Shown in pieces: positions 8,741-17,434 of a stretch of DNA of 64,000 nucleotides (the first letter of the stretch is position 1; each line of letters begins with the position of its first letter). The notes beneath the pieces are model-generated. The model did no database searches. It was not told where the DNA came from and worked only from the letters and a program-made list of their open reading frames with translations. The translations under genes were made by a program, and so were the position numbers. The DNA is taken from positions 13,999 to 77,998 of the forward strand of contig DMCY01000015.1 in assembly GCA_003451675.1 (NCBI GenBank). Direction: 5' to 3'. Source of the stretch: Candidatus Atribacteria bacterium (GTDB lineage: Bacteria; Atribacterota; JS1; SB-45; 34-128).

Positions 8741-8749
8741 TGATATAAT
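8720..8749 (+). promoter_or_regulatory. Sigma-A type promoter for the HydB/HydG [NiFe] hydrogenase operon
   Basis: TTGACA (8720-8725), an 18-base spacer and TATAAT (8744-8749), with TG one base before the -10 box (extended -10). The -35 box and part of the spacer lie inside the 3' end of rex. The layout, including the TTGACATAC start and GTGATA around the -10, is nearly repeated at 21080-21109. A Rex palindrome follows 16 bases downstream. Confidence 0.8.
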
Positions 8750-8765
8750 AATTTTGTATTTTGAT

Positions 8766-8783
8766 TTGTGATAATTTTCACAA
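8766..8783. promoter_or_regulatory. Rex operator
   Basis: A perfect palindrome, TTGTGA-TAATTT-TCACAA, matching the known Rex consensus TTGTGA-N6-TCACAA. It starts 16 bases after the -10 box, so bound Rex would block the transcription start region. The rex gene ends 25 bp upstream. Confidence 0.88.
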
Positions 8784-8959
8784 AATAATATAAAGTAATA
8801 TCAGGTGATTTAATAAAAATGAAAATCAGTAGTTAATGTATATTTTAGGCAAGAACCAAAGAATTTAGATAAAGAGAATATTAAAAAAGTACTTAAATAA
8901 ATAATATAAGTTTAAGAAAACTAAAATGTTGCAATTATTTCACAAGAGGAAGTACTAAT

Positions 8960-9985
8960 ATGCAGTACATTTCTTCTAGTAATTTTGCAAAATTTCTCGA
9001 AAATTTAAAGGACGATTACGAGGTTTACGTCCCTGTTAAAAAAGGCGATCGATATTTTTATAAAAAGTATATAGACTTCACTGATGATGTTGTTATCGGT
9101 GAGGTACGAGCCTTTGAACCACTAAAATCCTTTTTCTTCCGTGCACGAGAAATCGTTGCCGAAAACTTCAAGTCTAATATTCCTCATACAAGCCAAAAAC
9201 CTTATTGTATAGTTGGTGTGAAAGCTTGCGATCTCAAAGGATTAAAAATACATGATTATGTATTCAAAAATCATGATTTTCAAGATCCTTTCTATATTAA
9301 TAGGCGTAAAGATAACCTTATTATTTCTGCCGATTGTACTTCTGCTATAGATACATGTTTTTGTCTTGCCCTAAATGTTAAACCTTATCCCCTTGAAAAT
9401 TTTGATATAAATCTTTCTGCGGTGGGAGAGGATTTTATTGTTGAGGTTGGCTCGCCAAAGGGTAAGAGGCTTGTTGAAAAATATTCTTCTCTTTTTGAAG
9501 AAATAAAAGATAAATTCCTTTCCCAAAGAAACGAACAGAGAGAAAAAGTTACTAAAGCAGTCGAAAAAAATATAAAAGAAAACAAAATCCCTCATCAGGA
9601 TTCACTTAAGGGTATTATTGAAAGAGGATATGAATCAGATATATGGGCTGATGAAGCGGACAAGTGTGTTGAGTGCGGAGCGTGTAATACAATCTGTCCT
9701 ACGTGCCACTGTTTTTTACTTTATGACCAAAATAGCGAAAATCAGATGGCACGTTTGCGTATTTGGGACTCCTGTATGATAAAAGATTTTGCTCAAGTTG
9801 CAGGAGGGGCAAATCCCCGACCAGAATTATGGATGAGATTAAGAAATCGATTTGAAAAGAAATTTGATTTTTTTCCAAAAGTTGCTAACATTTATGCTTG
9901 TACAGGTTGTGGACGTTGTATATCTGCTTGTCCAGCGAAGATAGATATTAGAAAAGTCCTTAAGAGATTGGTATATGATGTATAA
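8960..9985 (+). CDS. Sulfhydrogenase beta-type (HydB/AsrA-like) iron-sulfur subunit
   Basis: A 341-residue protein of the HydB/AsrA family, which passes electrons between a flavin subunit and a hydrogenase or reductase. Two [4Fe-4S] motifs lie at C236, C239, C242, C246 (CVECGACNTICP) and C314, C317, C320, C324 (CTGCGRCISACP). The family block VGVKACDLKGL is near residue 90. It overlaps the HydG-like gene by 11 bases and is the first gene of the Rex-controlled operon. In soluble sulfhydrogenases HydB partners group 3b large and small subunits. Here the only hydrogenase downstream is a group 4 membrane type, which is unusual. Confidence 0.85.
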   Translation: MQYISSSNFAKFLENLKDDYEVYVPVKKGDRYFYKKYIDFTDDVVIGEVRAFEPLKSFFFRAREIVAENFKSNIPHTSQKPYCIVGVKACDLKGLKIHDYVFKNHDFQDPFYINRRKDNLIISADCTSAIDTCFCLALNVKPYPLENFDINLSAVGEDFIVEVGSPKGKRLVEKYSSLFEEIKDKFLSQRNEQREKVTKAVEKNIKENKIPHQDSLKGIIERGYESDIWADEADKCVECGACNTICPTCHCFLLYDQNSENQMARLRIWDSCMIKDFAQVAGGANPRPELWMRLRNRFEKKFDFFPKVANIYACTGCGRCISACPAKIDIRKVLKRLVYDV

Positions 9986-10802
9986 GATTAAAAATCCGTA
10001 TAGGCCTATTAGGGCTGAAATTACAGGAGTCATATCTGAGACACCTACTATAAAGACGATAAGGATTGTACCAGAAGAACCGATAACATTTGAAACAGGC
10101 CAGTTTATAGAGCTGACCATTCCGGGGATTGGTGAGGCTCCTTTTACCCCCTCATCAAGGCCTGCTATGAAAGATATAATGGAAATTACTATTATGAATG
10201 TAGGCAAGGTTACCAAAAAGGTTCATGAACTGAAAAATGGTGATATTGTAGGTGTGAGAGGACCTTTCGGGAAAGGTTATCCTATAGATAGGTTTAAAGG
10301 CAAGGAAATATTGGTTGTAGGCGGTGGATGCGGATTTGCACCTATTAGAAGTTTGATGTATGAACTTTTCGATAGGAGTGAAGAATTTAAAAAATTATTT
10401 TTTAGAGGTGGTTGCAAGACAGCTCAGGAGTTGCTATATAGAGGTGAAATAGCTGATTGGGCCAAACGAAAAGATTTAGATATAAAACTTACTGTAGACA
10501 AAGGTGATAGCGGGTGGAAAGGGAATGTAGGTGTTGTAACTACCATTTTAGAAGATATAGATATAGATTATGAAAATTGTATTGCTATTGTGTGTGGACC
10601 ACCAGTAATGATGAAATTTTCAACTAAAAAATTAATTGAAATGGGTTTTAAAGAAGAGAATATATACCTTTCTATGGAGAAGAATATGTCATGTGGTATA
10701 GGAAAATGTGGTCATTGTAGAATAGGGACATATTATGTTTGCAAAGATGGTCCTGTTTTTACTTATGATAAGATAAAAAATTTTTCAAATATATGGGATT
10801 AA
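9975..10802 (+). CDS. HydG/AsrB-type FAD and NAD(P)-binding oxidoreductase subunit
   Basis: A 275-residue ferredoxin-reductase-like subunit. It has an FAD domain (about residues 10-95, with PFTPSSRP), a nucleotide-binding domain with VVGGGCGFAPIRSL at about 113-126, and a C-terminal [2Fe-2S] motif at C240, C245, C248, C256 (CGIGKCGHC). Proteins of this type exchange electrons with NAD(P)H and pass them to the HydB partner, encoded just upstream. The cofactor preference (NADH or NADPH) cannot be settled from sequence alone. ATG occurs at both 9975 and 9978. In this operon it probably supplies a pyridine-nucleotide entry point for the membrane hydrogenase. Confidence 0.86.
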   Translation: MMYKIKNPYRPIRAEITGVISETPTIKTIRIVPEEPITFETGQFIELTIPGIGEAPFTPSSRPAMKDIMEITIMNVGKVTKKVHELKNGDIVGVRGPFGKGYPIDRFKGKEILVVGGGCGFAPIRSLMYELFDRSEEFKKLFFRGGCKTAQELLYRGEIADWAKRKDLDIKLTVDKGDSGWKGNVGVVTTILEDIDIDYENCIAIVCGPPVMMKFSTKKLIEMGFKEENIYLSMEKNMSCGIGKCGHCRIGTYYVCKDGPVFTYDKIKNFSNIWD

Positions 10803-11356
10803 AAATGAACACAAGTGCAGAACAAATTCATCAGGAAAAATTAAACATTAAGCCAAAAAAAGGCAAAGATTTAAGACTTTTTATAGATCTTGATATTTGT
10901 GCTTCTGGTGAGTGTACAGAATGTGTTATCAATTGTAGTTATTTTTATCATCCAGGTAATAATGGGATTATTTCTATTATAGAGCTTGTAACCTATGCAT
11001 TGGTATGCCGTAAGTGCGAAGAGCCGCACTGTGTTAATACTTGTCCGGTAGAGGCAATTGAACAACAGCAGGATAAATTGTTGATAAGACACAATATGAG
11101 ATGTATAAGCTGTAAATCATGTTCCTATGCTTGTCCTTATGGCACAATATATCCTGAAAATGTTCCGTTATTAATTCATAATTGTGATTTTTGTCTTGAT
11201 AGAAGAGACCGGAAAGATGAATTGTTATGTGTAAAGAGCTGTCCTTATGGGGCATTAAGTTTGAAAAGGGGCGATATCAAACTGGATGAGAATACTTTTT
11301 TAGTTGGTGATAATATTATAGTTCACTCAATTCATTGGAATAGAGAGAAAGCATGA
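10793..11356 (+). CDS. Polyferredoxin (HycB/CooF-like, multiple [4Fe-4S])
   Basis: A 187-residue iron-sulfur protein with the four-cluster layout of HycB/CooF-type subunits: CASGECTECVINC, CRKCEEPHCVNTCP, CISCKSCSYACP and CDFC...CVKSCP. Such proteins wire a donor enzyme to a group 4 hydrogenase. Here the donor would be the HydB/HydG pair, and the acceptor the NuoB/NuoI-like subunits that follow. The true start may be ATG 10805 (MNTSAEQ) rather than 10793; neither has a strong ribosome site. It overlaps both neighbours, so it is tightly coupled in the operon. Confidence 0.85.
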   Translation: MGLKMNTSAEQIHQEKLNIKPKKGKDLRLFIDLDICASGECTECVINCSYFYHPGNNGIISIIELVTYALVCRKCEEPHCVNTCPVEAIEQQQDKLLIRHNMRCISCKSCSYACPYGTIYPENVPLLIHNCDFCLDRRDRKDELLCVKSCPYGALSLKRGDIKLDENTFLVGDNIIVHSIHWNREKA

Positions 11357-12276
11357 TTTATATTTTATATTTTATATTTTTTGGATTTCTATTAACAGCT
11401 ATTATTGGGCTTTTAGCCAGCTGGATAGATAGAAAGGTTACAGCGAAGGTTCAATATCGTATGGGTCCACCTCTTTTGCAACCATTGATAGATATTGTAA
11501 AGCTTTTAGGTAAGGAAACACTCATTCCAGCAGGTTCATCAAAGATAACGTTTTTGATTGCTCCAGTTATTGGATTTGCAAGCGTGATATTAGTATCTAC
11601 TTTATTATGGATAAATAATATTTATCCTGCAAAAAGTTTTTTGGGTGATTTAATAGTAGTGTTATATCTTTTGCTTATTCCTTCTATAAGTATTATTATG
11701 GGTGGTTTTGCATCAAGAAATCCACTTGCAAGTTTAGGTGCATCAAGAGAGATGAAGCTTATATTAAGTTATGAACTTCCTTTTATACTTGCGATATTAG
11801 TTACAGTAATAAAATCTGGATTTACTTTTAGACTTGGTGAAATATTAACTTTTCAAGCACAGAATGGGGCGTTTGTTAGAAGTTGGTCTGGTACTTTAGC
11901 ACTAATTGTGGCAATAATATGTATGCAGGCGAAATTAGCGTTAGTTCCCTTTGATATCCCTGAGGCAGAGACGGAGATCGTAGGTGGTCCATTAATAGAA
12001 TATTCGGGTTCCGGACTTGCTATTTATAGACTTATGAAGAATATGCTTATGTTTACAGTTCCATTCTTTTTAATAATTGTATTTATGGGTGGTTTAAGGT
12101 TTGATGGCATACATCTCTTGTATGGTGTGTTAAAATATATTGGTTTAGTTGCCTTGATGACGGTTATAAGAAATACCAATCCTCGTGTAAGAATTGACCA
12201 GGCTGTCAAGTTTTTCTGGGGGCCCATGACTATAATTGCTATAATAGCTATAATATTGGCATTATTAGGAAGATGA
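11353..12276 (+). CDS. NuoH/HycD-like membrane anchor of second [NiFe] hydrogenase
   Basis: A 307-residue polytopic NuoH-family protein. Landmarks are KVQYRMGPPLLQPLIDIVKL (about residues 32-52), ASRNPLASLGASREMKLILS (about 116-136) and PFDIPEAETEIVGGPLIEYSG (about 198-219). It overlaps the polyferredoxin gene by four bases. It carries the conserved acidic residues thought to take part in ion coupling. It is paralogous to the subunit at 5119 and belongs to the second hydrogenase, where gene order (H, B, C, D, L) differs from the first cluster. Confidence 0.9.
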   Translation: MIYILYFIFFGFLLTAIIGLLASWIDRKVTAKVQYRMGPPLLQPLIDIVKLLGKETLIPAGSSKITFLIAPVIGFASVILVSTLLWINNIYPAKSFLGDLIVVLYLLLIPSISIIMGGFASRNPLASLGASREMKLILSYELPFILAILVTVIKSGFTFRLGEILTFQAQNGAFVRSWSGTLALIVAIICMQAKLALVPFDIPEAETEIVGGPLIEYSGSGLAIYRLMKNMLMFTVPFFLIIVFMGGLRFDGIHLLYGVLKYIGLVALMTVIRNTNPRVRIDQAVKFFWGPMTIIAIIAIILALLGR

Positions 12277-12277
12277 T

Positions 12278-12712
12278 ATGAGTATAAAATTAAAAGCACT
12301 TCTAAAATCGCCGTGGGTATTTCATTTGTCTACAGGTAGTTGTAACAATTGTGATATTGAAATACTGGACTGCCTTACTCCGAGATTCGATATCGAGAGG
12401 TTTGGCATGCTTCTTGTAGGGAGTATAAAACACGCTGATGTTCTGTTAATTACTGGTTCAGGTAATCGGAAGTCGATGGAAAGGGCAAAAAGACTATATG
12501 AACAGATGCCAAAACCATGCTTGGTGGTAGCAGTAGGAGAATGTGCTTTATCAAGAGGCATGTTTATTCATAGTTATAACTGTCCTGTTCCGATAGATAA
12601 GGTTATTCCTGTCGATGTTTATATACCGGGTTGCCCCCCAAAGCCAGAGGCAATTATTGCCGGTGTAGTAAAGTTAATTGAGAAAGTTAAAAAAGGTACT
12701 GCGAAAAAGTGA
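12278..12712 (+). CDS. Group 4 [NiFe] hydrogenase small subunit (NuoB-like), second cluster
   Basis: A 144-residue small subunit with all four ligands for the proximal [4Fe-4S] cluster: C22 and C25 (TGSCNNCDIE), the cysteine of AVGECALSRG, and the cysteine of IPGCPPKPEAI. An extra cysteine follows C25 at ILDCLTP. The third ligand sits in GEC rather than the GAC of the first cluster's subunit. The gene starts one base after the NuoH-like stop and is followed by a 49-bp gap with a clear AAAGGAGA ribosome site for the next gene. Confidence 0.91.
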   Translation: MSIKLKALLKSPWVFHLSTGSCNNCDIEILDCLTPRFDIERFGMLLVGSIKHADVLLITGSGNRKSMERAKRLYEQMPKPCLVVAVGECALSRGMFIHSYNCPVPIDKVIPVDVYIPGCPPKPEAIIAGVVKLIEKVKKGTAKK

Positions 12713-12761
12713 TCAGTTCGACTGCATTGATTATCATACTTAACGACAAAGGAGACGGAGC

Positions 12762-13235
12762 ATGACGCGAGAAGAAGTTTTATACGATTTAAGAAAAAAA
12801 TTTAAAGATGACATAATCGAAGTTTTTGATAAATCTCCTAAGAGGGTATATGTCGAGATTAGACCTGATTCAATAGTTCAAGTGGCAAGCTATATTTTTA
12901 AAGATTTAAAAGCACGGTTCAATACTGCATCCGGCGTAGACGTGCGGTATCATATGGAGATTCTTTATCATTTTTTGATTGAGGATATTAACCTGTTGAT
13001 TTCTCTGAGGGTAAAATTACAAAAGCCAAAATTAGAGATAGATTCTCTTTCACCTATATTTGAAGGTTCAAGCTGGATAGAAAGAGAGATACATGAAATC
13101 TTAGGTATAAATTTTAGGGGTCATCCTGATTTGAGGAGACTTCTTTTGCCAGACGACTGGCCAGATGGTGTTTATCCATTAAGAGGAGATTATAAAGAGT
13201 GGGATAAGAACGCTATAAGGGATAGAGGAGTATAA
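12762..13235 (+). CDS. NuoC-like subunit, second [NiFe] hydrogenase
   Basis: A 157-residue protein of the NuoC / 30-kDa family. The signature WIEREIHEILGINFRGHPDL lies at about residues 106-126, followed by LLLPDDWPDGVYPLRGD. It is a structural partner of the large subunit and carries no cofactor. The stop and the next start overlap by one base (TAATG), which suggests coupled translation and equal stoichiometry with the large subunit. Confidence 0.9.
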   Translation: MTREEVLYDLRKKFKDDIIEVFDKSPKRVYVEIRPDSIVQVASYIFKDLKARFNTASGVDVRYHMEILYHFLIEDINLLISLRVKLQKPKLEIDSLSPIFEGSSWIEREIHEILGINFRGHPDLRRLLLPDDWPDGVYPLRGDYKEWDKNAIRDRGV

Positions 13236-14419
13236 TGAAAAAAACAATAATACCAATAGGACCGTATCATCCATTACAGGAAGAGCCGGAATTTTTTATG
13301 CTTACTGTTGAAGGAGAAAAGGTCGTAGATATTGAAGTACGAATTGGATATAATCATAGAGGAATAGAGAAACTTTCTGAAATGAAGTCATTCGATCAGT
13401 CCACTTTTGTGATAGAGAGAATTTGTGGTATATGTTCAACAAGTCATCCCTTTGCTTATACGAGAGCAGTAGAAGATATTATTCCTATAGAGGTGCCAGA
13501 AAGGGCTAAATATATAAGGACTATAATAGCTGAAGCTGAAAGGATACACTCACATCTGCTATGGTTAGGTCTTGCCGGCCATTTCTTAGGATATAATACT
13601 TTATATATGTGGGTATGGAAGCTAAGAGAAGAGATTCTTGATGTGATGGAGATATTAACCGGGAATAGAAATAATTATGCTATGTTTAAGCCAGGAGGGG
13701 TAAGAAGAGATATAAAATCTGAAGATATACCAGTGGTTATCAAAAAGATGGATTCTATCGTGCCTACATTGGAGATGTTGAAAAAAGCAGTTATAGACGA
13801 TCCGGTTATACATGCTCGGACGAAAGGAATAGGTATTCTTTCAAAAGAAGACGCTATAAGTTATTGTGCTCTTGGACCCACTGCAAGGGCTTCAGGCGTA
13901 GCCAGAGATGTGAGAGAAGACTCACCTTACGGAGCTTATGATAAAGTAGAGTGGGATATGATAGTTACATATAATGGTGATGTTTTTGATAAGTTGGTGG
14001 TAAGAATATTGGAGGTATTTGAGTCAATAAAGATAATAAAGAACTGCTTTTTGAACCTACCAGGTGGTAAAATAGATGCTAATATTAAGGACATTCCTCC
14101 TGGGGAAGGTATAGGATTTATAGAAGCGCCAAGAGGCGAATGTTTCCATTATGTAAAAAGCGATGGTACAAACAGGCCTGTTCGTCATAAGGTAAGGGCA
14201 CCTACATTTATGAACCTTCCTACATGTAAAGCTACTATTATAGGTGAATACATTTCAGATGCAACGATAATTTTGGCTGCAATAGATCCTTGCTATTGCT
14301 GTACTGAAAGAATGACCGTATGTAATACAAAGAGGAAGAAGATATATAGTGGAAAAGATTTAATTAAACTTTCTCGGGGAAAAACCGAGATATTAAGAAA
14401 TAAGATGGGAGTTAAATGA
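13235..14419 (+). CDS. Group 4 [NiFe] hydrogenase catalytic large subunit (NuoD-like), second cluster
   Basis: A 394-residue large subunit. The [NiFe] ligands are intact: ERICGICSTSH near residue 65 and DPCYCCTER near residue 350; in the latter the first and last cysteines give the CxxC pair, with an extra cysteine between. A C-terminal extension of about 35 residues follows TER and should be removed by a HycI-type protease (candidate at 6579). The enzyme should exchange electrons between H2/H+ and the polyferredoxin/HydBG front end. It overlaps the NuoL/MrpD-like gene by four bases. Confidence 0.93.
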   Translation: MKKTIIPIGPYHPLQEEPEFFMLTVEGEKVVDIEVRIGYNHRGIEKLSEMKSFDQSTFVIERICGICSTSHPFAYTRAVEDIIPIEVPERAKYIRTIIAEAERIHSHLLWLGLAGHFLGYNTLYMWVWKLREEILDVMEILTGNRNNYAMFKPGGVRRDIKSEDIPVVIKKMDSIVPTLEMLKKAVIDDPVIHARTKGIGILSKEDAISYCALGPTARASGVARDVREDSPYGAYDKVEWDMIVTYNGDVFDKLVVRILEVFESIKIIKNCFLNLPGGKIDANIKDIPPGEGIGFIEAPRGECFHYVKSDGTNRPVRHKVRAPTFMNLPTCKATIIGEYISDATIILAAIDPCYCCTERMTVCNTKRKKIYSGKDLIKLSRGKTEILRNKMGVK

Positions 14420-16101
14420 ATTTAACTACACAGTTTTTTAAATTCGATAATCTATCCATATTTGTGGGGATATTTATTGGAATATTTTTCCTGCTAATTA
14501 CTATTTATTCTTTTGGTTTTATGCGGCAGAAAAAAAGACTGATTTACTATTATTCTTATTTAATCCTTACTTTTATAAGTTCACTTGGTGCTGTCTTTTC
14601 CAATAATCTTATTCTTTTTATGGTATTCTGGGGATTTTTAGGGCTTCTTTTATATTTACTAATAGGATTTGCTCAAACTGAAAATGCATCTTATACGGCT
14701 AAGAAAGCGTTTATAATAATTGGTGGCACAGATGCCCTTATGCTTCTTGGGCTGGCTATTATATGGCGCCTTACAGATTCACTTCAGATGGATGAGATAA
14801 GTATAACTTTAAATACAAAGGTAGCAGTTTTGGCATATATGTGTCTTGCAGCTGGTGCCTTTGCCAAGGCAGGTGCTATGCCGTTTCATACTTGGGTTCC
14901 TGATACTGCCGAAGACGCCCCCACACCTGTTACTGCATTTTTACCGGCATCACTGGATAAGCTTTTAGGTATATACTTTCTTGCCAGGATTTCCCTAAAT
15001 ATGTTTAAAATAAGCACAGCCGTAAATACCGTCTTAATGATAGTAGGTAGTGTTACCATTGTAGCTGCAGTTATGATGGCTCTCATACAGCATGATTTAA
15101 AGAGACTTTTAGGATATCATGCTGTAAGCCAGGTCGGATATATGATCTTAGGTATCGGCACTGGTAATCCTATCGGTATAGCAGGTGGATTGTTTCATAT
15201 GTTAAACCATGCTATATATAAATCCTGTCTTTTTCTTTCAGGAGGGGCAGTTGAAAAAGAAGCTGGAACAACTGATCTTGAGAAATTGGGCGGTTTTGGT
15301 AAGATTATGCCTATTACCTTTATTACATTTTTAATAGCATCATTATCAATATCAGGTATACCTCCTTTTAACGGATTCGCATCAAAATGGATGATTTACC
15401 AGGGCATAATAAAGACAGCTGATAATGGTAATCATCTCTGGATAATATGGCTTATTGCAGCTATGTTCGGAAGTGCCCTTACCCTGGCGAGTTTTATGAA
15501 ATTAATCCATGCTGTATTTTTAGGACAGCCGGCCAACGAGCAACCTCGGTCTAACAAAATACCGACAAAGGCGGAAGCAATGATTAGCAAGCGACGAGAA
15601 ACTAGTCCAACCATGTGGATTCCACAGGTTTTTCTTGCAATTCTCTGCATTATATTTGGTGTATTTGCTTACAGGATACCTCTTAAAATGTTTATCTTTC
15701 CAAGCTTAGGAGAAAAAATAGAATTCTTTGGTATATGGAACGCAAGCCTTGCTACTATTTTGATAATTGTAGGGGTTGCAGTCGGTATTATAATCTATTT
15801 TTTGGGGACAATAACAAAAACAAGAGAGACAGAAGCATTTGTTGGTGGAGAGATATTGGAAGAACAGTTAAATATGAGGGTTTCAGGAACCGAATTTTAT
15901 AATACAATAAAAGACATAACTCCCTTAGGTACTGTTTATAGATTAGCCGAGAGAAAAGTATTTGATATTTATGATATAAATAAAATTATAACATTTGGTT
16001 TCAATAAAATTTTACGTAATTTACATAATGGTGTACTCCCTACATATTTATCTTGGTGCCTTTTAGGGATGGTAATACTATTTTATTTTTTACTGAGGTA
16101 A
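14416..16101 (+). CDS. NuoL/MrpD-like ion-pumping subunit, second [NiFe] hydrogenase
   Basis: A 561-residue proton-antiporter family protein. Motifs include AKAGAMPFHTWVPDTAEDAPTP (about residues 149-170), LIQHDLKRLLGYHAVSQVGYM (about 220-240) and SGIPPFNGFASKWMIYQG (about 314-332). It is longer than typical MrpD. The extra C-terminal part (about 460-561) holds an amphipathic stretch and a last membrane helix, like the piece supplied by MbhI in the first cluster or by the NuoL tail in Complex I. That may explain why no separate MbhI gene is present here. Confidence 0.88.
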   Translation: MNLTTQFFKFDNLSIFVGIFIGIFFLLITIYSFGFMRQKKRLIYYYSYLILTFISSLGAVFSNNLILFMVFWGFLGLLLYLLIGFAQTENASYTAKKAFIIIGGTDALMLLGLAIIWRLTDSLQMDEISITLNTKVAVLAYMCLAAGAFAKAGAMPFHTWVPDTAEDAPTPVTAFLPASLDKLLGIYFLARISLNMFKISTAVNTVLMIVGSVTIVAAVMMALIQHDLKRLLGYHAVSQVGYMILGIGTGNPIGIAGGLFHMLNHAIYKSCLFLSGGAVEKEAGTTDLEKLGGFGKIMPITFITFLIASLSISGIPPFNGFASKWMIYQGIIKTADNGNHLWIIWLIAAMFGSALTLASFMKLIHAVFLGQPANEQPRSNKIPTKAEAMISKRRETSPTMWIPQVFLAILCIIFGVFAYRIPLKMFIFPSLGEKIEFFGIWNASLATILIIVGVAVGIIIYFLGTITKTRETEAFVGGEILEEQLNMRVSGTEFYNTIKDITPLGTVYRLAERKVFDIYDINKIITFGFNKILRNLHNGVLPTYLSWCLLGMVILFYFLLR

Positions 16102-16105
16102 TAAG

Positions 16106-16654
16106 ATGATAGAATTATACATTTTAATGATATTTATGATTATTGGAGCGATAATCGCAATTGAAATGAAGGACCTACTTTCTTCTGTGATAGCTGTTGG
16201 AGCTGTCGGTCTGGTGCTTTCGATAGTTCTTTTAATACTTAAAGCGCCTGATGTAGCAATTACACAGCTTGTTGTTGAGATATTGTGTCTTATCCTCTTG
16301 ATAAGAGCGACCTTAAAGAAAGATCTTCCATTTTCGACAACAGGCAGGTTGCTTCTTAATACACTTATTACTGCAGGTTTTATTGTGGTATTCTTATTTG
16401 TGGCTATAAAAGCCTTTAAGGATTTACCTGAATTCGGTTATCCTATTATGAGAGTTGCCAACACATATCTGAAAGAAGGGTTAGTTAGGACAGGTGCTTC
16501 TAATCTTGTTGGTTCAGTAATACTCGATTTCAGGGCTTATGATACCCTGGGAGAAGCCACGGTCTTATTTACTGCCGTAATAGGTGTTCTGGCTATTGTA
16601 CGGCGCATAGGTAGAAAGAAAAAGGATGAGATTGTGGAGGAAGACGATGAGTAA
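16106..16654 (+). CDS. MbhD-MbhE fused subunit (DUF4040 plus MrpA C-terminal region)
   Basis: A 182-residue membrane protein. Residues 1-75 are a DUF4040/MbhD domain with the signature LKAPDVAITQLVVEILCLILL. Residues about 85-170 match the MbhE type, ending in a VGSVILDFRAYDTLGEATVLFTAVIGVLAI block. In Pyrococcus these are two genes (mbhD, mbhE), and in MrpA they form the C-terminus. Here they are fused into one. In the third ion-pump cluster the same two parts are separate (52042 and 52939), and there the DUF4040 part carries a solute-binding domain. Confidence 0.85.
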   Translation: MIELYILMIFMIIGAIIAIEMKDLLSSVIAVGAVGLVLSIVLLILKAPDVAITQLVVEILCLILLIRATLKKDLPFSTTGRLLLNTLITAGFIVVFLFVAIKAFKDLPEFGYPIMRVANTYLKEGLVRTGASNLVGSVILDFRAYDTLGEATVLFTAVIGVLAIVRRIGRKKKDEIVEEDDE

Positions 16655-17099
16655 AGAACATGATAAAGGTATGTCGCTAATCGTAAAAGTAATTACCCGT
16701 CTTACTGTGGGGCTTATACTACTTTATGGAATTTATATAGTTTTACATGGTCATGTATCACCCGGTGGGGGATTTGCTGGCGGAGTTATTATAGCGCTTT
16801 CTTTTGTACATCTTATGCTTGCTTATGGTAAAGATGTAGCTTTAAAGAAATTACCTAAAACAGCAATGTCTTTTTTGGAAAGTGTGGGTGCAATTCTATT
16901 CTTAGGTATAGCATTATTAGGATTTACAGGTGGCTACTTCTTTTTGAATTTTATATCAAAGGGAGAGCCTTTCAGGTTATTCAGCGCAGGCATTATACCT
17001 CTTTGCAATATAGCCATAAGTCTTAAAGTTGGTGCCGGGCTCTTTGCTATATTTGTTGTATTGGTATTATTAAAATTTGAATGGGAGAAAAAAGAATGA
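16647..17099 (+). CDS. MrpB/MnhB-type subunit, second hydrogenase
   Basis: About 150 residues with four predicted membrane segments and the MrpB loop HGHVSPGGGFAGGVI. ATG 16647 is preferred because GGAGG ends six bases upstream; the in-frame ATG at 16626 lies deep in the previous gene and has no such site. The 5' end overlaps the MbhDE gene by eight bases and the 3' end overlaps mrpC. Part of the Mrp-type arm of the second hydrogenase. Confidence 0.9.
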   Translation: MSKEHDKGMSLIVKVITRLTVGLILLYGIYIVLHGHVSPGGGFAGGVIIALSFVHLMLAYGKDVALKKLPKTAMSFLESVGAILFLGIALLGFTGGYFFLNFISKGEPFRLFSAGIIPLCNIAISLKVGAGLFAIFVVLVLLKFEWEKKE

Positions 17100-17434
17100 T
17101 AATATATCTGCTTTGTCTTATACTTTTTTGTTGCGGACTTTATTGCATTTTAAGAAAAAGAAATATTATCAAGATTATTTTGGGAATTATCATAGCAGAA
17201 TATGCTGTGAATCTTTTCTTTATATTAGTAGCTTATCGTATGGAAGGTAGGTCTCCAATTCTTTCATCTGATGTTGAAATTGTCAACATGGTTGATCCTC
17301 TTCCTCAGGCGCTTGTCCTTACTGCAATCGTAATCGGGTTGGCAACCACAGCATTGCTGGTGGCTTTAGCGATGCGAATTTATGAAAAATACAAGACGTT
17401 TGATATTACAAAAATAAAGGAGCTACGAGGATGA
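17096..17434 (+). CDS. MrpC/NuoK-like subunit, second hydrogenase
   Basis: About 112 residues with three membrane segments and the MrpC hallmark VDPLPQALVLTAIVIGLATTALL. ATG 17096 overlaps the mrpB stop (ATGA) and has GGGAGA about seven bases upstream, so it is favoured over the longer start at 17081. The 3' end overlaps mrpD by four bases. It probably forms the ion pathway with the adjacent MrpD-like subunit. Confidence 0.9.
   Translation: MIIYLLCLILFCCGLYCILRKRNIIKIILGIIIAEYAVNLFFILVAYRMEGRSPILSSDVEIVNMVDPLPQALVLTAIVIGLATTALLVALAMRIYEKYKTFDITKIKELRG

Noticed and set aside
8929..8945. Second Rex site near the HydB-like start (TTGCAATTATTTCACAA)
   Set aside because: Only one half matches, and the spacing is one base short of the consensus palindrome.
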